Assembly: GCA_026874595.1 (NCBI GenBank)
Contig: CM049318.1
Coordinates: forward strand, 39,267,956-39,331,955
Length of the DNA: 64,000 nt
Reading direction: 5' to 3'
DNA from: Sipunculus nudus
Taxonomy: Eukaryota; Annelida; Sipuncula; Golfingiida; Sipunculidae
Shown piece by piece: positions 11,806-23,352 of the stretch. A program made the position numbers and the translations under genes. Position 1 is the first letter of the stretch. The number at the start of each line of letters is the position of its first letter. Below the pieces are notes generated by a model. That model was not told where the DNA came from and did no database searches. It saw only the letters and a list, made by a program, of their open reading frames with translations.

Positions 11806-12145
11806 TAGGGACCCCTGGGTCTGGAGCTTTAACATATGGGTCCTGTGATCAGTCTGAAGCCAACCTGTCTACCAAACTGGAGTAATCATCCATAAACTGT
11901 GAATAGATTGGCCCTCTGACTTTTACCTTAGACATAGTGACCCCAAAATCACAAGAAAACTTTCCCTGTTGGCAGGTGCACCAATATATAAATATCTATA
12001 TATGATTCATCAATAATGTAAGAACCCTTTGATTTTGGGGTAATGAGGTCAAAGGTCAAGATGATATTTTGAAAAAGCTCATAAACATATCCTTATAGAC
12101 AAATTCAGCTGAGTGTCAAGACCCATGGGTCCCTAATTTATATAT
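11806..12145 (+). repeat. AGGTCA-rich repeat, family C, copy 2
   Basis: It starts near AACTAGGGACCCCTGGGTCT and contains GAGGTCAAAGGTCAAGATGA (about 12,045). It ends CAGCTGAGTGTCAAGACCC with ATGGGTCCCTAATTTATA, matching the terminal phrase of the 4.4-5.0 kb copy. Confidence 0.6.
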
Positions 12146-12371
12146 TATTTTCAGCCACTCTCTTGGAGATGGTTATTTTTAGAGTCATCAGACATTTATT
12201 TCAAAACTATTTGAGACTGTAAGATGTACTGTTACACAAAAGTGCCTTCTGTTATTTTGTGCAAAGTTTTAATGTGATGCCCATGGTCACTCATACACCT
12301 ACATTTATAAACAGTCTTCAGGACTCATGAGCTGTTGCTTCTCAATTTAGGTTTTCATTCATGCAGCTTGC

Positions 12372-12605
12372 TTAAGGGGACCTATTCACATACCATATAT
12401 GTTAAATATACATGAAATATAGTGTTTTCTCCTTAAAATATTATGGTATCCCCCACCATTTTGAGAATTGATGAATTGAAATTTTGGTGTATCCATATTA
12501 TAACTGACATACTGTGGCTAATATATATGTTTTGGAAATGGCCATTTTGATCTTGAACTATCATGAATGGTGCCAAGTCCTAAGGGGGTTCTTTTACCAT
12601 ATTTT
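12372..12605 (+). repeat. Dispersed repeat family D, copy 1
   Basis: The phrase CCTATTCACATACCA, then TTAAATATACATGAAATA, then AGTGTTTTCTCCTTAAAATA recurs at 63,341-63,420 with a few substitutions. The end of this copy is uncertain; AAGTCCTAAGGGGG near 12,575 may mark it. Confidence 0.55.
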
Positions 12606-13445
12606 CAAATAAATCTTGAGAATTTTAACATTAATTTGTAAAGGTGCCATTGCAGCACAATTTATCAGAAACTACACGTATTGTTCATCACAGCAAAAAA
12701 AGGAATTCCCTGAGGAAACTTTAGGAAAACCTGGATGGCACAAGGTGGAAGTGGAAATTAAGGTTATCCTTATGGTACTGGTATTCATTATTATAATTCA
12801 GAGTTTCCTCAAGAAATTCTAGGTAATTACTTGCCGTAATAAATTTCCTGTGCTACAAATGACAATGTGTGTATAGATAAGCTTCATAGAAACAAGATGC
12901 CCGTGGGTAATCATGTAAATCAAGGATGCATCTTATTTCGTTGTTATTGTCTTTATCAATACTGGTAAAGCATGATTAAATGATAGGGGACTTGTGTATT
13001 TCATGTAGCTGTGGGCTGTTAGTAAAACCATAATCGGCTCAAACATGGATATTTATGTCACAGTTACAAGGGTTTGAAAGTTGGTATAAAAAGGTTACAG
13101 ACCAGCTTGACTTAGTGCTTAATACCTTTCCTTCAGAATTCTACCTTAAACGAACCTCTTCCTGTTAAGCAGTGTGGGATTGCTGGGACTATTTGTTTCA
13201 ACTGTCAAACTTTAAAATCGAAATTTGTTTCTTTTCAAGAAAACCCCTTCTGTTTAGATGTCACTTACATATGCATACAAAATATTACCACAAAAACATC
13301 CATGTTTATGTTATTTGCCTGGGAACAGTTCTTATCAAATGCATAAGAATGGACTAAATTGCCCTCATCATTACATTCATACCTGCTCAGCTGGTGTATT
13401 TTGAAGCCCAGTGCATTATGGGCAGCAGCTTTTGAATCCCACTAT
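12606..13445. other. Non-coding stretch
   Basis: No supported features. The small frames at 12616-12822 and 13172-13357 have no splice context or recognisable motif. Confidence 0.4.
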
Positions 13446-13660
13446 TAAAGGGACATAATCAGGAGCAAAATTATCCCTATGCTTTCACACTATCAGTTTA
13501 GTTTTGCTTTATATAAAAGTTTCCTAGCAAAAAACATCCCACCACATAGTCTCAGTACCTCACATACGGCTATTTAATGGCTTGTTATGGCTCTGCATGT
13601 TTGTAAAAGTCCATGTGTATCTGAAAACCATGATAAGGCCACATGACACATTTAATAGAA
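13446..13660 (+). repeat. Dispersed repeat family E, copy 1
   Basis: It starts AAAGGGACATAATCAGGAGC and shares TTCCTAGCAAAA, AGTCTCAGTACCTC, CTTGTTATGGCTCTGC and ATAAGGCCA-like phrases, in the same order, with 34,829-35,032. The same family occurs in reverse at about 17,300-17,470. Confidence 0.75.
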
Positions 13661-14466
13661 GAGACAGAACAAATACATTTTTATTCATGAACCTAATAAA
13701 TATATGTGTATTTCACCATGATTAACCATGTTATGGTTAAGCATGGCACAGAATGATTGGTGCTGACATCTGCTGGCCATTTTAGGGACTATAAGTCATT
13801 GAGCAAAAACAGGCTGTGGATATCAAACTTTTAATCCTTTCAACAAATTGCCTTGACAGACATTTACAGAATCTTTTAAAAGGTCTTTGTTATGGAAGAA
13901 TTTTTCCAAGGTTTTCTCTTTATTATCATGTTAAAAGACTTTACTAAATTCACTTTTCACTATAATTTTCTTGGGATGCATGTTGAAAATTAACAACATT
14001 GTTCTATAAATTTTAATATCAGTGGCAAAAAGAAAGCTGCATATAAAGTATCAGGGGTAGATCTTATAAAATTGTGGGAAGCAAAAACTTACAGTGAAAC
14101 ATCATGTAAACAAACAATATATTAATATTTGAGAAAACCGTCAATTTATTCATAACATGTTAACTGAAGTACTGTAATGGTTTTTAACCATGGGTAAAAT
14201 AAATGTATAACAAACAGATGCAACACACAGTACCATTATTTATTTTTGTGTGATGAATTTCTCTAAAGGAATGTAACCATCAAAATTGAGGTTCGCGACA
14301 TCATATCACAATGTCACCAGGACAAGATGGAGAAGACTTCCATATGTTTTAAAATAAAGATTGTTCTCTTTTTGAACTTTCATGCCCATGTTCATTGTAG
14401 TGGCTTACCATGTTACAATAATAATCGGCAGACCATTCACCATCCCTCTACAAACTTATTTCCTCT
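13661..14466. other. Non-coding stretch
   Basis: AT-rich with no supported gene, array or element ends. Confidence 0.4.
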
Positions 14467-14780
14467 ACCAGGAGGTTATATTTTCATCCCTGTTTGTGTG
14501 TGGGTTTGTGGTTGTGTTTGTGTGTGTGTTTGTGTGTGTATTTGATTGTTTACAACATAACTCATGCAATCATGAACGGAATCTCATGAGATTTTACATA
14601 AAGAATTTGCCAATAAAGAATCAATTAGATTTCTGTGTGGATCTGGCACATGATTTGGATTCAGGAATGTCATTAAGGAATATTCACAAATGTAAAATTA
14701 CTAAGGGCTAAATGCAAACATGGTTTTCGGATCATGCCACAATAGGGACCCCCGACATGATAGAGGCCTGCATTCCTTCA
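14467..14780 (+). repeat. Dispersed repeat family A, copy 2 (uninterrupted)
   Basis: It has the head ACCAGGAGGTTATATTTTCA, then a GTGTGTTTGTGTG run and ACAACATAACTCATGCAATC. It continues with TTTCTGTGTGGATCTGGCAC and ends GAGGCCTGCATTCCTTC. The same order of blocks occurs at 2.4-3.0 kb (split) and in reverse at 33.0-33.4 kb. The ORF at 14382-14711 is repeat sequence. Confidence 0.75.
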
Positions 14781-15359
14781 GTATAAATATTTAGATGTAC
14801 CACAAACACCTGATTGAGGAATTAAATATCTACATAGAAAAAACTTTCTGTCTTTTAAGTCATATAATACATACCCAAGTCCTGTCAAGGGCTGAAATGG
14901 TTACAAAATTTTGGACTTGAATACATAATAGCCATTACCAAAACACACTTGAGTGCTTGTTAACATGGTGATACTGCACAATGATATATCTCAAAAGCCA
15001 AACTTCTCAAATGAGATTTCTGACAGTTTATTTCTTTATATATTGTGTAATCTTGTATGATCCCTCATATCATCCCTCTACATGTGGTACAGGCAGCTTT
15101 GCCAAGTAGTAACTGAAACCGTCAGCAGATGGCAGCAGTGACTGGAAGCAGAAGGAAACCTTGGTCACTGTGGGTGATGCTTGGTATTAACTACATTTGA
15201 AGTATAAATAACGAGCTGATAGACCCGGTATACCAGGCTTATTACCAGGGTTGGGAGATTTATTAACTGAGATGTGAAATGTTGGCTCATTTTTTTTATT
15301 CTAAAAGTTAACAGAAAATATAGGTTTTCAGTGGGAAACTGTCTCTATAAGATATGTAT
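14781..15359. other. Non-coding stretch upstream of the CpG island
   Basis: No repeats or coding segments recognised. It is the presumed upstream flank of the promoter-like region that follows. Confidence 0.35.
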
Positions 15360-15513
15360 AAACATTTTGGCACGACTGGAGAATAACTCGCGCACCTCTC
15401 TGAGGCACAACACTTCTGTGAACAGAAAATGTTTCTAGGTACAGCTGCTTGTATCTTAATTTTGCCACTTACTTTTAAATTACATGAATCCTTAACATCA
15501 TACCGTCCGTCTG

Positions 15514-15519
15514 TATAAA
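15514..15519 (+). promoter_or_regulatory. Possible TATA box
   Basis: TATAAA in the context CTGTATAAACTC lies about 270 bp upstream of the candidate start codon at 15,783. It would place transcription initiation near 15,540-15,550. The motif is common by chance in AT-rich DNA, but this one sits in the CpG-dense block. Confidence 0.25.
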
Positions 15520-15782
15520 CTCATTACCTGGTGGAGACAGTGCGTGAGTGATCCTGCAGTCGCTCCAATATTTTTAACATTTATTTTGTGGTTCTGTCCT
15601 CGTGGCAAGAAATTTATAGCCCGGTATGTTTACCTTGGTGACCTGGCCAGTGATGGTGTTGACATTGCGAACCGGAATGGGACGCGGGGGCATTTAGGTT
15701 TTCGATGATATTTGACTGGATTTTATCGGTGGACGTACAAAGATTATAGGTTGATGTGAGGAACACATGAAAGACTTATTAA

Positions 15783-15839
15783 ATGTACGTTGCAAGGAAA
15801 CTGTTCCTGAAGAAAGAAACAGAAATATGCATACCTGAC
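15783..15839 (+). CDS. Candidate first coding exon of an unrecognised gene
   Basis: From the ATG at 15,783, 19 codons run to GAC and then a GTAAGT donor at 15,840, so the exon would end in phase 0. An in-frame TAA lies directly before the ATG (15,780-15,782), which fits a 5' leader. Phase 0 matches the entry phase of the exon at 45,060, giving an intron of about 29.2 kb. The peptide begins MYVARKLF, is basic, and has no motif I recognise. An ATG at 15,767 opens an overlapping 23-codon uORF in another frame, stopping just before the donor. The start context is weak (T at -3), so the exon may instead be untranslated, with translation starting at 45,144. Confidence 0.35.
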
Positions 15840-16267
15840 GTAAGTAGCAGAAGCGGACCCAACGGGACTCCATGCAGAGGGTCTGTATTCATTTTCAACC
15901 GCCGCATTTTTTTTTCATCGTATTTGACAAATTTTGAGGCCTGAAACCCCCGACACCACCCCAGCCCTGTTCCTGAAATTGGGACCTTGAATTAGGTTTT
16001 GTCATCAATCCTCCTGGGTTGAACTCGCCATTTCATAAAGCAAGAAACATGTGTTTTTCTCTTTTACTGACCACGCACGTGGGTCAAATCCCTCATTGAA
16101 AGCAAGCGTTATTCATATGAACAATAGTTCTTAGTGTTAGAGGTTAAGTGACCACGATGCATGCATTCTGGTGATTGCCGAAGGCAGTTCGGCTGTGCTC
16201 AGTAAAAAAAAAAGGAAAAACCACTCAAAATTAAATGTATATTAGAAATTATTTATTTTTATATCGC

Positions 16268-16561
16268 CTATGTCACGGTGGGGATAATAACCTTTACAAT
16301 GATGTATGGCACAATATTGTACACAGCGCGGTTATAGAGAACACTGCGAACAAACGTGAACCGAATTCCTTTTATAAGTATTAGATGTCCACTCTTGGAT
16401 TCAGGTCTAGCAATATTGACCAGTATTTGCTGCATGTTCCACCAGTGGTTATTTATCATGCATTTCTGACAGAGGCCAAATTTACCGATGAACCACACAG
16501 ATAAGCCTGGTATTAAATTACATACACCACTAATTACAAAATCTACAGTGAGCCTTGACAT
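16268..16561 (-). CDS. Unrecognised 97-codon minus-strand ORF at the island edge
   Basis: An ATG-to-TAG frame of 97 codons, read leftwards from 16,561, partly overlaps the CpG-dense block. The predicted protein starts MSRLTVDFVISG and has hydrophobic stretches around residues 7-27 and near the C-terminus, with two Cys and two Trp in the middle (C..C, NHWW). AATAAA on the minus strand lies within about 15 bp past the stop, which could be a poly(A) signal or chance in AT-rich DNA. No family is recognised. It could be a small gene divergent to the plus-strand transcript, a decayed exon, or a chance ORF. Confidence 0.22.
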   Translation of the reverse strand: MSRLTVDFVISGVCNLIPGLSVWFIGKFGLCQKCMINNHWWNMQQILVNIARPESKSGHLILIKGIRFTFVRSVLYNRAVYNIVPYIIVKVIIPTVT

Positions 16562-17299
16562 GTGGTCTGGTTCTCTTCTCGCATGTTGATATTATCTGTA
16601 GCTTAGCTAGTGCCTGGATGACTAGTTTGAATACTTGTTTGATGTCAGTCTTAATTTTTGAAAAATTTATTTTTTTTATTATTTTGCCATAAATCCTCTC
16701 CTATCTTGATATATTATTCTTGATAACATATTTATCCTGTTTAAAATATGTATGAAATCTTATTGAAATAAAGCACAATGTATGACACATGCTTGTGCTT
16801 TAGAACTGGTCAGGTATCTTGCAGATCTTACCTACATAATTGTGTAAAATAAAACCTTTTAGAAGTGACTACCAGTATAGCACAGAATGGTCATATTATT
16901 ATTATTATATTTATCAATATAAGGTATTTGTGGTAATATTTTCCTTGCATTTCACATTAAATCTCTAAAATTAAAAAAAATTATCATGCTTGGTATTAGT
17001 GTATGAAGATTGCATGGTTCAGATCCCGGTCAGAGCCATCCGTAATCATATTGATGCAGCATGACAGCATAGTATCCTTCAAGAGACCTAATCACGTACA
17101 AGCATTTCTCTTGGAAATAAATGGTATTTGCCAAAATCAAATACTGAAAACATTGGCCTACTCCTGTACACAAGTGTTAAAAAAGTGGACAGGGCCTGAT
17201 CACTGGCACCAACTAAACACAGTGGGAATGGCACCTGCGTTTTCAAATTTTCTTTTCAGTTTTACAACCGTTGTTTCAATGTGTATGTTCAAAAATGCA
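16562..17299. other. Non-coding stretch
   Basis: AT-rich, with an (ATT)n-like patch at about 16,897-16,912. GGTTCAGATCCCGGTC at about 17,018 resembles a tRNA B box, but I could not pair it with an A box. The 129-codon frame at 17003-17392 runs into the family E repeat and is not supported. Confidence 0.4.
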
Positions 17300-17470
17300 A
17301 AATTGATCATGATCACACAGCCTTGTCATGGAAAACAGACACATGTGGACCATGTTTACTCACATGCAGAACCATACAAGGAGAGGTACTGAGACCATGT
17401 GCTGGGACAGTTTTGCTGAGGAAACTTTTCTATAAAGCAAAACTGAACTGATAGTGTGAAAGAATAGGCA
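17300..17470 (-). repeat. Dispersed repeat family E, copy 2 (reverse)
   Basis: Read on the minus strand it gives the family E block order: AGTTCAGTTTTGC, then TTTCCTCAGCAAAA-like, GTCTCAGTACCTC and GTGGACCATG-like phrases. It is slightly more divergent than the copies at 13.4 and 34.8 kb. Confidence 0.6.
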
Positions 17471-17877
17471 GAATATTTGTAATGTATGACATGTATTGAG
17501 TGCACTGAACACTGCTGCCCCTAATTGGCAGCCTGGAAACCTATTTCAGAATAAAGACCCACAATGCATCAGTCTCTCAACAAATATGGCTTCTTGTTGT
17601 TAGACATCACATGGTGTCAGAAGTGGGATTCCACCTGATCATGTCACTTTAAAGCCACCTAATCACCTGCCTTAACTGTAGAATATATGTGACTTGAAGC
17701 TTACTCAACATATTTATTAATGAACTTCAGGTAATTCCCAAGGTCCTTAATAATGTTCACATAATGTCTCTGTGATGTATGCATGAGCTTGTTTACCGTC
17801 AAGCTGTCAGTAAACACGGTACGTGCACCCATGTTGACAAACAGAAGAACCACAAACCTGAAGGTGGTTGGTTGCAT
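17471..17877. other. Non-coding stretch
   Basis: No supported feature. Confidence 0.35.
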
Positions 17878-19245
17878 TTTTAGCTCAGCTGACTATAAGA
17901 CATCTGAGCTATAGTCGTGGTCCATTGTCCGTCGTCCGTCCGTCTGTCGGGCCGTCCGTCCGGATGTCCGTCCGGATGTCTGTCCGTAAGACTGGCACTT
18001 TTCGACACCGTTGGACCTACGAATCTGAAATTCAGCATACAGTTAGATGTCCCCCAAAATCTCCTACCATGCCGAAAATTGGGTCAATTAGATTTCGTTC
18101 CTTCGAGATATTAGGGAAAAACCTCAATTTTTTATTAGAAATCTTTTTTCACACTTCAGGACTGCCTAATATCAAAACCACTCATCTGGTTTTCTTCATA
18201 TTTACCATAAATATTCCTCTATATAGTTCCTATGTACATGCCAGATATTAAGTCAGTATTATATATTTTAAAAAAGTTATGGGCCCAAACATAATGGACT
18301 TTGTAAAAAAATCAGGAAGATATTTGGTCACTTAAGACCAAAAGTGTTAAAGGTAGGGACTTTTTACCAGTAATACAACTTTAATTAATCAAAATTTAAT
18401 TGTATACCAAAAATTAGATCAAAATCTGTTAGATTTTTTTAAATATTGGCAAAAATATAAAATTGGTACCTTTTGCCCAACTTTGGCCACGGCATGTTTT
18501 TTTCTTGTAAGTACTGTGGATTTAATTTTCACAGCATGTATACATAAGGATTTAATCTGTTTAATTCTGAAATTTGAAAATAAAAGCTGCAAAATTAGGC
18601 TAGTTATTGAATTTTTTTGGAGGCTCTTGTTGTATTCCCTTACATTGTCAAGCAGTCCACTTTGATGACTGTAGGTCATTCAGTGCACATCTCTATGCTC
18701 CCCAGGCTGTTGGCATAATTTTAGAAGTCCCCAAAATCTCCTACCATACCGAAAATTGGGTCATTAGGACTTCGTTCCTTCGAGATATTAAGGAAAAAAA
18801 ACTCTGTTTTCCATAAAAAAAGCCATTGTTACACTTCAAGGCTGCCTAATATCAAAACCACTGATCTGTTTTTGATCGTATTTAGTATTCACATTCTTTC
18901 ATACATTCTCTATGAACATACCAAAAATTAGGTCAGTATTGGGTATTATTTTGAAGTTATGGGCCAAAAAATAATGCATTTTTTTTTAAAATCAGGAAAT
19001 ATATTTACTCACCTAACATGAGAATTGCTGAACCTAGAGACTTTTTTCAGGAATATAACTTTTTTTAATCAAGATTCAATTGTTTACCCAAAATTAGATC
19101 TGAATTTTGCAAATTTTTCAAGTTATTAGCATAAATAAAAAATCAATACCTTAAATTTTGTCCAACTTTGGCACTGTTGATTTATTTTTCACAGCATATA
19201 TACATAAGGATTTAATCTTTTAAAATCTGAAATTTCAAAGAAATT
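17878..19245 (+). repeat. Dispersed element family F: headed copy plus tandem second unit
   Basis: The head TTTTAGCTCAGCTGACTATA (17,878) is followed by CATCTGAGCTATAGTCG and a CCGTCCGTCC run. The body carries TCCCCCAAAATCTCCTACC, CCGAAAATTGGGTCA and TTCGTTCCTTCGAGATATTA. A second body unit without the head begins at about 18,723, a period near 678 bp, and repeats the same phrases through ACATAAGGATTTAATCT (about 19,200). A third copy with a head starts at 63,422. The ORFs over this region are repeat sequence. Confidence 0.8.
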
Positions 19246-20980
19246 GATTGGAAAGAATAGCTTTTATTCATGTTTTCATACACCATGTCAAGTGTTGTTT
19301 ACATCTAGCCCACCTAGTAGTACAGCCTTCACTTGCATTATGTAACCCACCCCAGGCAGCTTGCCTTGGGTCAGCTTGGCCACTACCAGCAGGCTTCCCC
19401 TCTGCCCTGCACTCTCCCCCCCCCCCAGATGGTGCATAAACTAGATAATGTTATTATTGTCTGTATTTGATTCATTCTTATTCTAGGCTGTGCTACATTT
19501 TAGATTTTGTATTGTACCACCAGGGTTACAATGATTAAAGTGTACATTTAATTGTGTCCACAAAGTGGTGTATTGCTATGAAAGTGTGGATGTTCATCAG
19601 ATAAGTAAAAAGTAAGTAAGAGTAAAAACTTCACTAGGTGTGAAATTGACTATTAATTCCAGTAATAAATTAAAACTGGGATAGTCATAAGCACAATGAT
19701 ATTGTTTGTCCCTCATTCAACCAACAGTGTGTATACTTTATTTGAAAAGATGTTTTATTTTATCAAATTTACTTTTATTTTATTTTGGTGAATAAAATTA
19801 AGCATGTACTGAAAACTCCAATGTGCAAAACCTTTTAATAGTGATTCAAGGAATATTCTTGTAGATGCCATGTTGTGGCATTATGTTCTTTTAAATTCAG
19901 TTTAAACATTTATGATTTAAAAATAATAAAATATATGTGTATGCATAATATGACCCAATATGAGCTACACTCTGGATATATGATGATTGCAACTTTTGCA
20001 ACAATTCTAATATTTTAACTTATATTTTCAGGTTTTTTTATTAAAAATTTATAAAACCTGTGAATAAAAAAAAATGATTCAGATAAAAACTTCTTAATGG
20101 AAAAAGTGGATATGCTTAAAAAAATAGGATTATATATAAACTTAAATGCATTATTCCCTTGAAAGTGAAATAAAGGTATTAGTCCATTCTGTCCACTTGC
20201 CTGTCCATCTGTAAATTTTCATATGCATCACAGTATCTCAAAACTTTTACTGTTTTTCTTCATGACAGTCTTGTCAGAGTATTAGTTTGCAATCATATAT
20301 TTAGAACTTTACTATAACCAAGTAGGAGGGCCCCTTTCCTCTTAGCTTTTCATATTCTTATATAAATGGAAAACATTACAATAGAATATTTCTACATCCA
20401 CCTTCGTGCTGCCCTCACTTTTCCCTTCTCCGAACCCCATCCCAAAGTCAGCCTCAGTAAGCAAGAACAAGATGAATCAGATATATTCATACTTTAATAT
20501 TTTGTATTACTATTCGTCCATAGGTACCTATGTACATGCTAGAAATTATGTCAATATTGTGTAATATGTAGACATAGTGGGCATCACAATAATGTACCTT
20601 GTCAAGACTAAAGAGATATTGTGTCATACAGTCACAAATTCATAGTTAATCATAACATCATATCTGTCAAATTGAAAGCTTGCAGACTACCATACACTTT
20701 AGATCCTTCAACAAATAGCCTTATCATCATTCTACTACTGCTTATTACTGCTGTCATTGCATTCATTTTTGCTCAAATATATCACAATTTTCAACCCCTC
20801 CTAAATAAATAAAAAATAAACCACTATATTTGACTCTATTAATCCATCAGTCAGGTTATTTCATTTATCATTTTCTCACATATTACATTACATTCCTTTA
20901 TAATAGCCCAACATGTCCATGATATTCATAAGCTTTATGGACTCGATATAGTGTCACAGTGGAGGAACATTTATAGTCCA
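19246..20980. other. Non-coding stretch
   Basis: AT-rich with a short (C)n tract near 19,418-19,428. No coding segment, SINE or element ends recognised. Confidence 0.4.
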
Positions 20981-20984
20981 ATCA

Positions 20985-21025
20985 CGATCAGCTGAGCGCC
21001 GTGACCCGTGGGTCCCTTGTTTCAA
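20985..21025 (+). repeat. Isolated terminal phrase of family C
   Basis: CAGCTGAGCGCCGTGACCCG, followed by a TGGGTCCCTTGTTT phrase, matches the terminal phrases of the AGGTCA-rich copies at 4.97 and 12.12 kb. Little of the body is recognisable upstream. Confidence 0.45.
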
Positions 21026-22352
21026 AACGGGTCGATCATTATCCAAAATTGCAAAATGCCATTTGCAAAACTGTGGTTCCTCTGATTTGTGGCCATATGT
21101 CTTAAAATTAATAACCTGTGTACCTTGGAATTGGCTTATTCTAGTCTATATTTATTAATAGTTCAAATAATTATAGTTATTTAAAAGACAGCAGATATCA
21201 GAATAATCCCCTCTGACCTTATGATTTTTCTCAGTGGTCCATGGTCAGGAGTAATAATTGACAAATAGACTCCAGAACTTTGACAAGGACAATATCTTAC
21301 ATGGATAGACTCTCTGTGACAAATCTGTTGAGGTGTATGCAACAGAAATATTTATAAACATGAAGTAGTCAGAGACCACAAATCTCCACCAGGATGATCC
21401 TCATCAAACATATCTGTCATAGTTCAACAACCCCACGGTATATCCAAGGTCACCTGCACAGCAAAACCACCCCCTCCCCCTAATACTGATGAATGGCTTT
21501 ACTTTTAATGATTCATCCATGTATCTATGGGATAGAATCATTTGAATGGGATGAAATACATTATGGTGATTCAGACTACCTTCAAAAATTAAGTTAAATT
21601 TATTTTTATTTGTGTGTTGTCCAAACCCTCAATTAAATTGAACAAAAATCTGTCCAGAACTCTTTGTGTAAAATTGCACACAGACAAACCAAATAACCAA
21701 GTGTCAAACAATAAAAGAAGTCCATGGTTTGATATATTTTAGCTGTTCTACCAGTGGGTGCCAATGGAAATTATACTCTTAAACACAAATTGACACTAAA
21801 GCTCATGAGGGAGCAAAGGCCTAATATGAGGTAACAAAAACCAACATTTATATTTTCCAAACCTTCTGTTTCTTCTGAATCTATTGGCCAAGTGATATGG
21901 CCCCTATCATGGGTTAGCAGTCTCAATTTGACAATCATTGTTTTAGGATATTTATGACATTCAACAACCAATCAACAGCTTGTAAATGTAGTTGTTTGAG
22001 CATGTGACCAGTGAACTTCATTTTGGTTGAGTTGTTGTAAAAAATATACTGTTTTCTCATATTGATTTAAATGAATAACAAAAATATACTGTAAGATATG
22101 ATTTTGGTTTCATTCTAGTTAATTAGGCCTATGGCTCATTCCTTCATTGCAACTTACTTATGGATCTGATCTGTAAGTTAACGAAAAGATTAACATTTTC
22201 AATAGGCACCTCACTGTGGAACAGATTATAGTGATATATTCTATTGAACCGAGATGAGTGTTATAGTCAAGCTACATGATGAGTATGATACTGTATCTTC
22301 AGGCCTTATAGATTTTATATTCCTGCATATGAACTAATAAGACAGATAACCA
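21026..22352. other. Non-coding stretch
   Basis: No supported features; AT-rich sequence with scattered short frames. Confidence 0.4.
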
Positions 22353-22666
22353 TAAGGCCAAATAAAATAAAAGGTATGGTTTGCAGGTACTGCTTGTGTC
22401 AATTTTAACCCCCCCCCCCCCCCCACAGATCAAAAACTTAATTTTTATTTTCATATTTCAAGAAAATAAAATAATGCAATTTCGATAAGATTTGCTATGT
22501 TATGTAGTGCTTCTTCCTGTTTAGCCATAAAAGTCTGTTTTTTATGCTTTTCCCTGATCATAAGACATTTTTATCGAAACATACAAAAAAGGTCCAAAAT
22601 AAAATATTGCTTACCCACACCAATTTCTGAAAAAGGGTGCCTGAGAACCATCCTTTCTTTTGCCTA
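22353..22666 (+). mobile_element. MITE-1 copy 2
   Basis: The left end TAAGGCCAAATAAAATAAAA then GGTATGG mirrors the right end GTGCCTGAGAACCAT then CCTTTCTTTTGCCTAA. The inverted termini thus extend about 40 bp and include a TTAGGC-like tip. The interior (GTTTAGCCATAAAAGTCTG, CCCTGATCATAAGACA) matches the other copies. A (C)18 tract lies at about 22,410-22,427, where copy 3 has a (G)n tract on the opposite strand. No coding capacity. Confidence 0.82.
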
Positions 22667-23254
22667 ACAACCACTCATTAAATATTGAGGAGGATTCCCA
22701 GGTGCTTTCATCAGTATCACTGATTATACACCATTCCACCAACCTGTGTCCACCTAATTTTTAGGGATAATTTTCATGAAAGTTTATAGTTTTTAGTTAT
22801 TTCCTGAAAAGCTGCATATGGATGGCCTAATATTGTAATCAAGAATTTTACAATAAATCTCCAGTTGTTGTTTCAGAACTTTCTTTGACTGTCTGCAGTG
22901 ATATAATTAATCAGATGTCTCCCTGCATGAGTAACCATCTTTGTTTCAGCTGGTTGTATTTGTTAGTCTGTTTACAAGACATCATCAAATCAGCAGCTTT
23001 CAATTGAAGTTTTTTTGCATGTTACCAATGATTTTTACTGCCAATGACAGTGCCATAAACGGATTTGATATGTTGTGAAATGCAGATTGATTTCTCATAT
23101 TTTACATAATAAAGTTTCTTAAATACTGTGTAAGGAAGGTGTTTATTTAATTACCTTGTTTATAATTAGGCCCATTAATCTTCGTATATACATTAACATT
23201 TTTTCCCTTGATAATGTAACTAATAAAAATTTTCATAGCAAAAATCAGCCAGAC
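22667..23254. other. Non-coding stretch
   Basis: No supported feature. Confidence 0.35.
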
Positions 23255-23352
23255 ATGAAGAGATGGAATTGACTATAGTAGTGGATACTATGGTGGGATT
23301 TGAGCCCAGGACCTTCACCTCTGAAGTCCAGTGCTTTATGATCCCACTACCA
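23255..23352 (-). repeat. tRNA-derived SINE head (reverse)
   Basis: On the minus strand, GTGGGATCATAAAGCACTGG (from about 23,347) resembles an A box, and GGGCTCAAATCCC (about 23,293-23,305) is a good B box at near-tRNA spacing, separated by an anticodon-arm-like segment. The acceptor-stem pairing of a working tRNA is not evident, so I call a SINE or tRNA relic. Confidence 0.5.

Larger units (their letters stand above)
15360..16360 (+). promoter_or_regulatory. CpG-dense promoter-like island
   Basis: CpG dinucleotides are scarce in most of the window but frequent here (CTCGCGCACC, GAACCGGAATGGGACGCGGG, GCGGACCCAACGGG, AACCGCCGC, CCACGCACGTGGGT). No repeat family from elsewhere in the window covers it. 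It contains a short ORF that runs to a consensus splice donor at 15,840. Together these suggest a transcription start region. Direction is inferred from the donor on the plus strand; divergent transcription is possible given the minus-strand ORF at 16,268-16,561. Confidence 0.5.

Noticed and set aside
17003-17392. 129-codon ORF starting near a B-box-like word
   Set aside because: Its 3' part is a reversed copy of dispersed repeat family E; the GGTTCAGATCCC word has no matching A box at tRNA spacing.
23255-23352. Intact tRNA gene on the minus strand
   Set aside because: A and B boxes are present, but acceptor-stem pairing is not convincing; called a SINE head.
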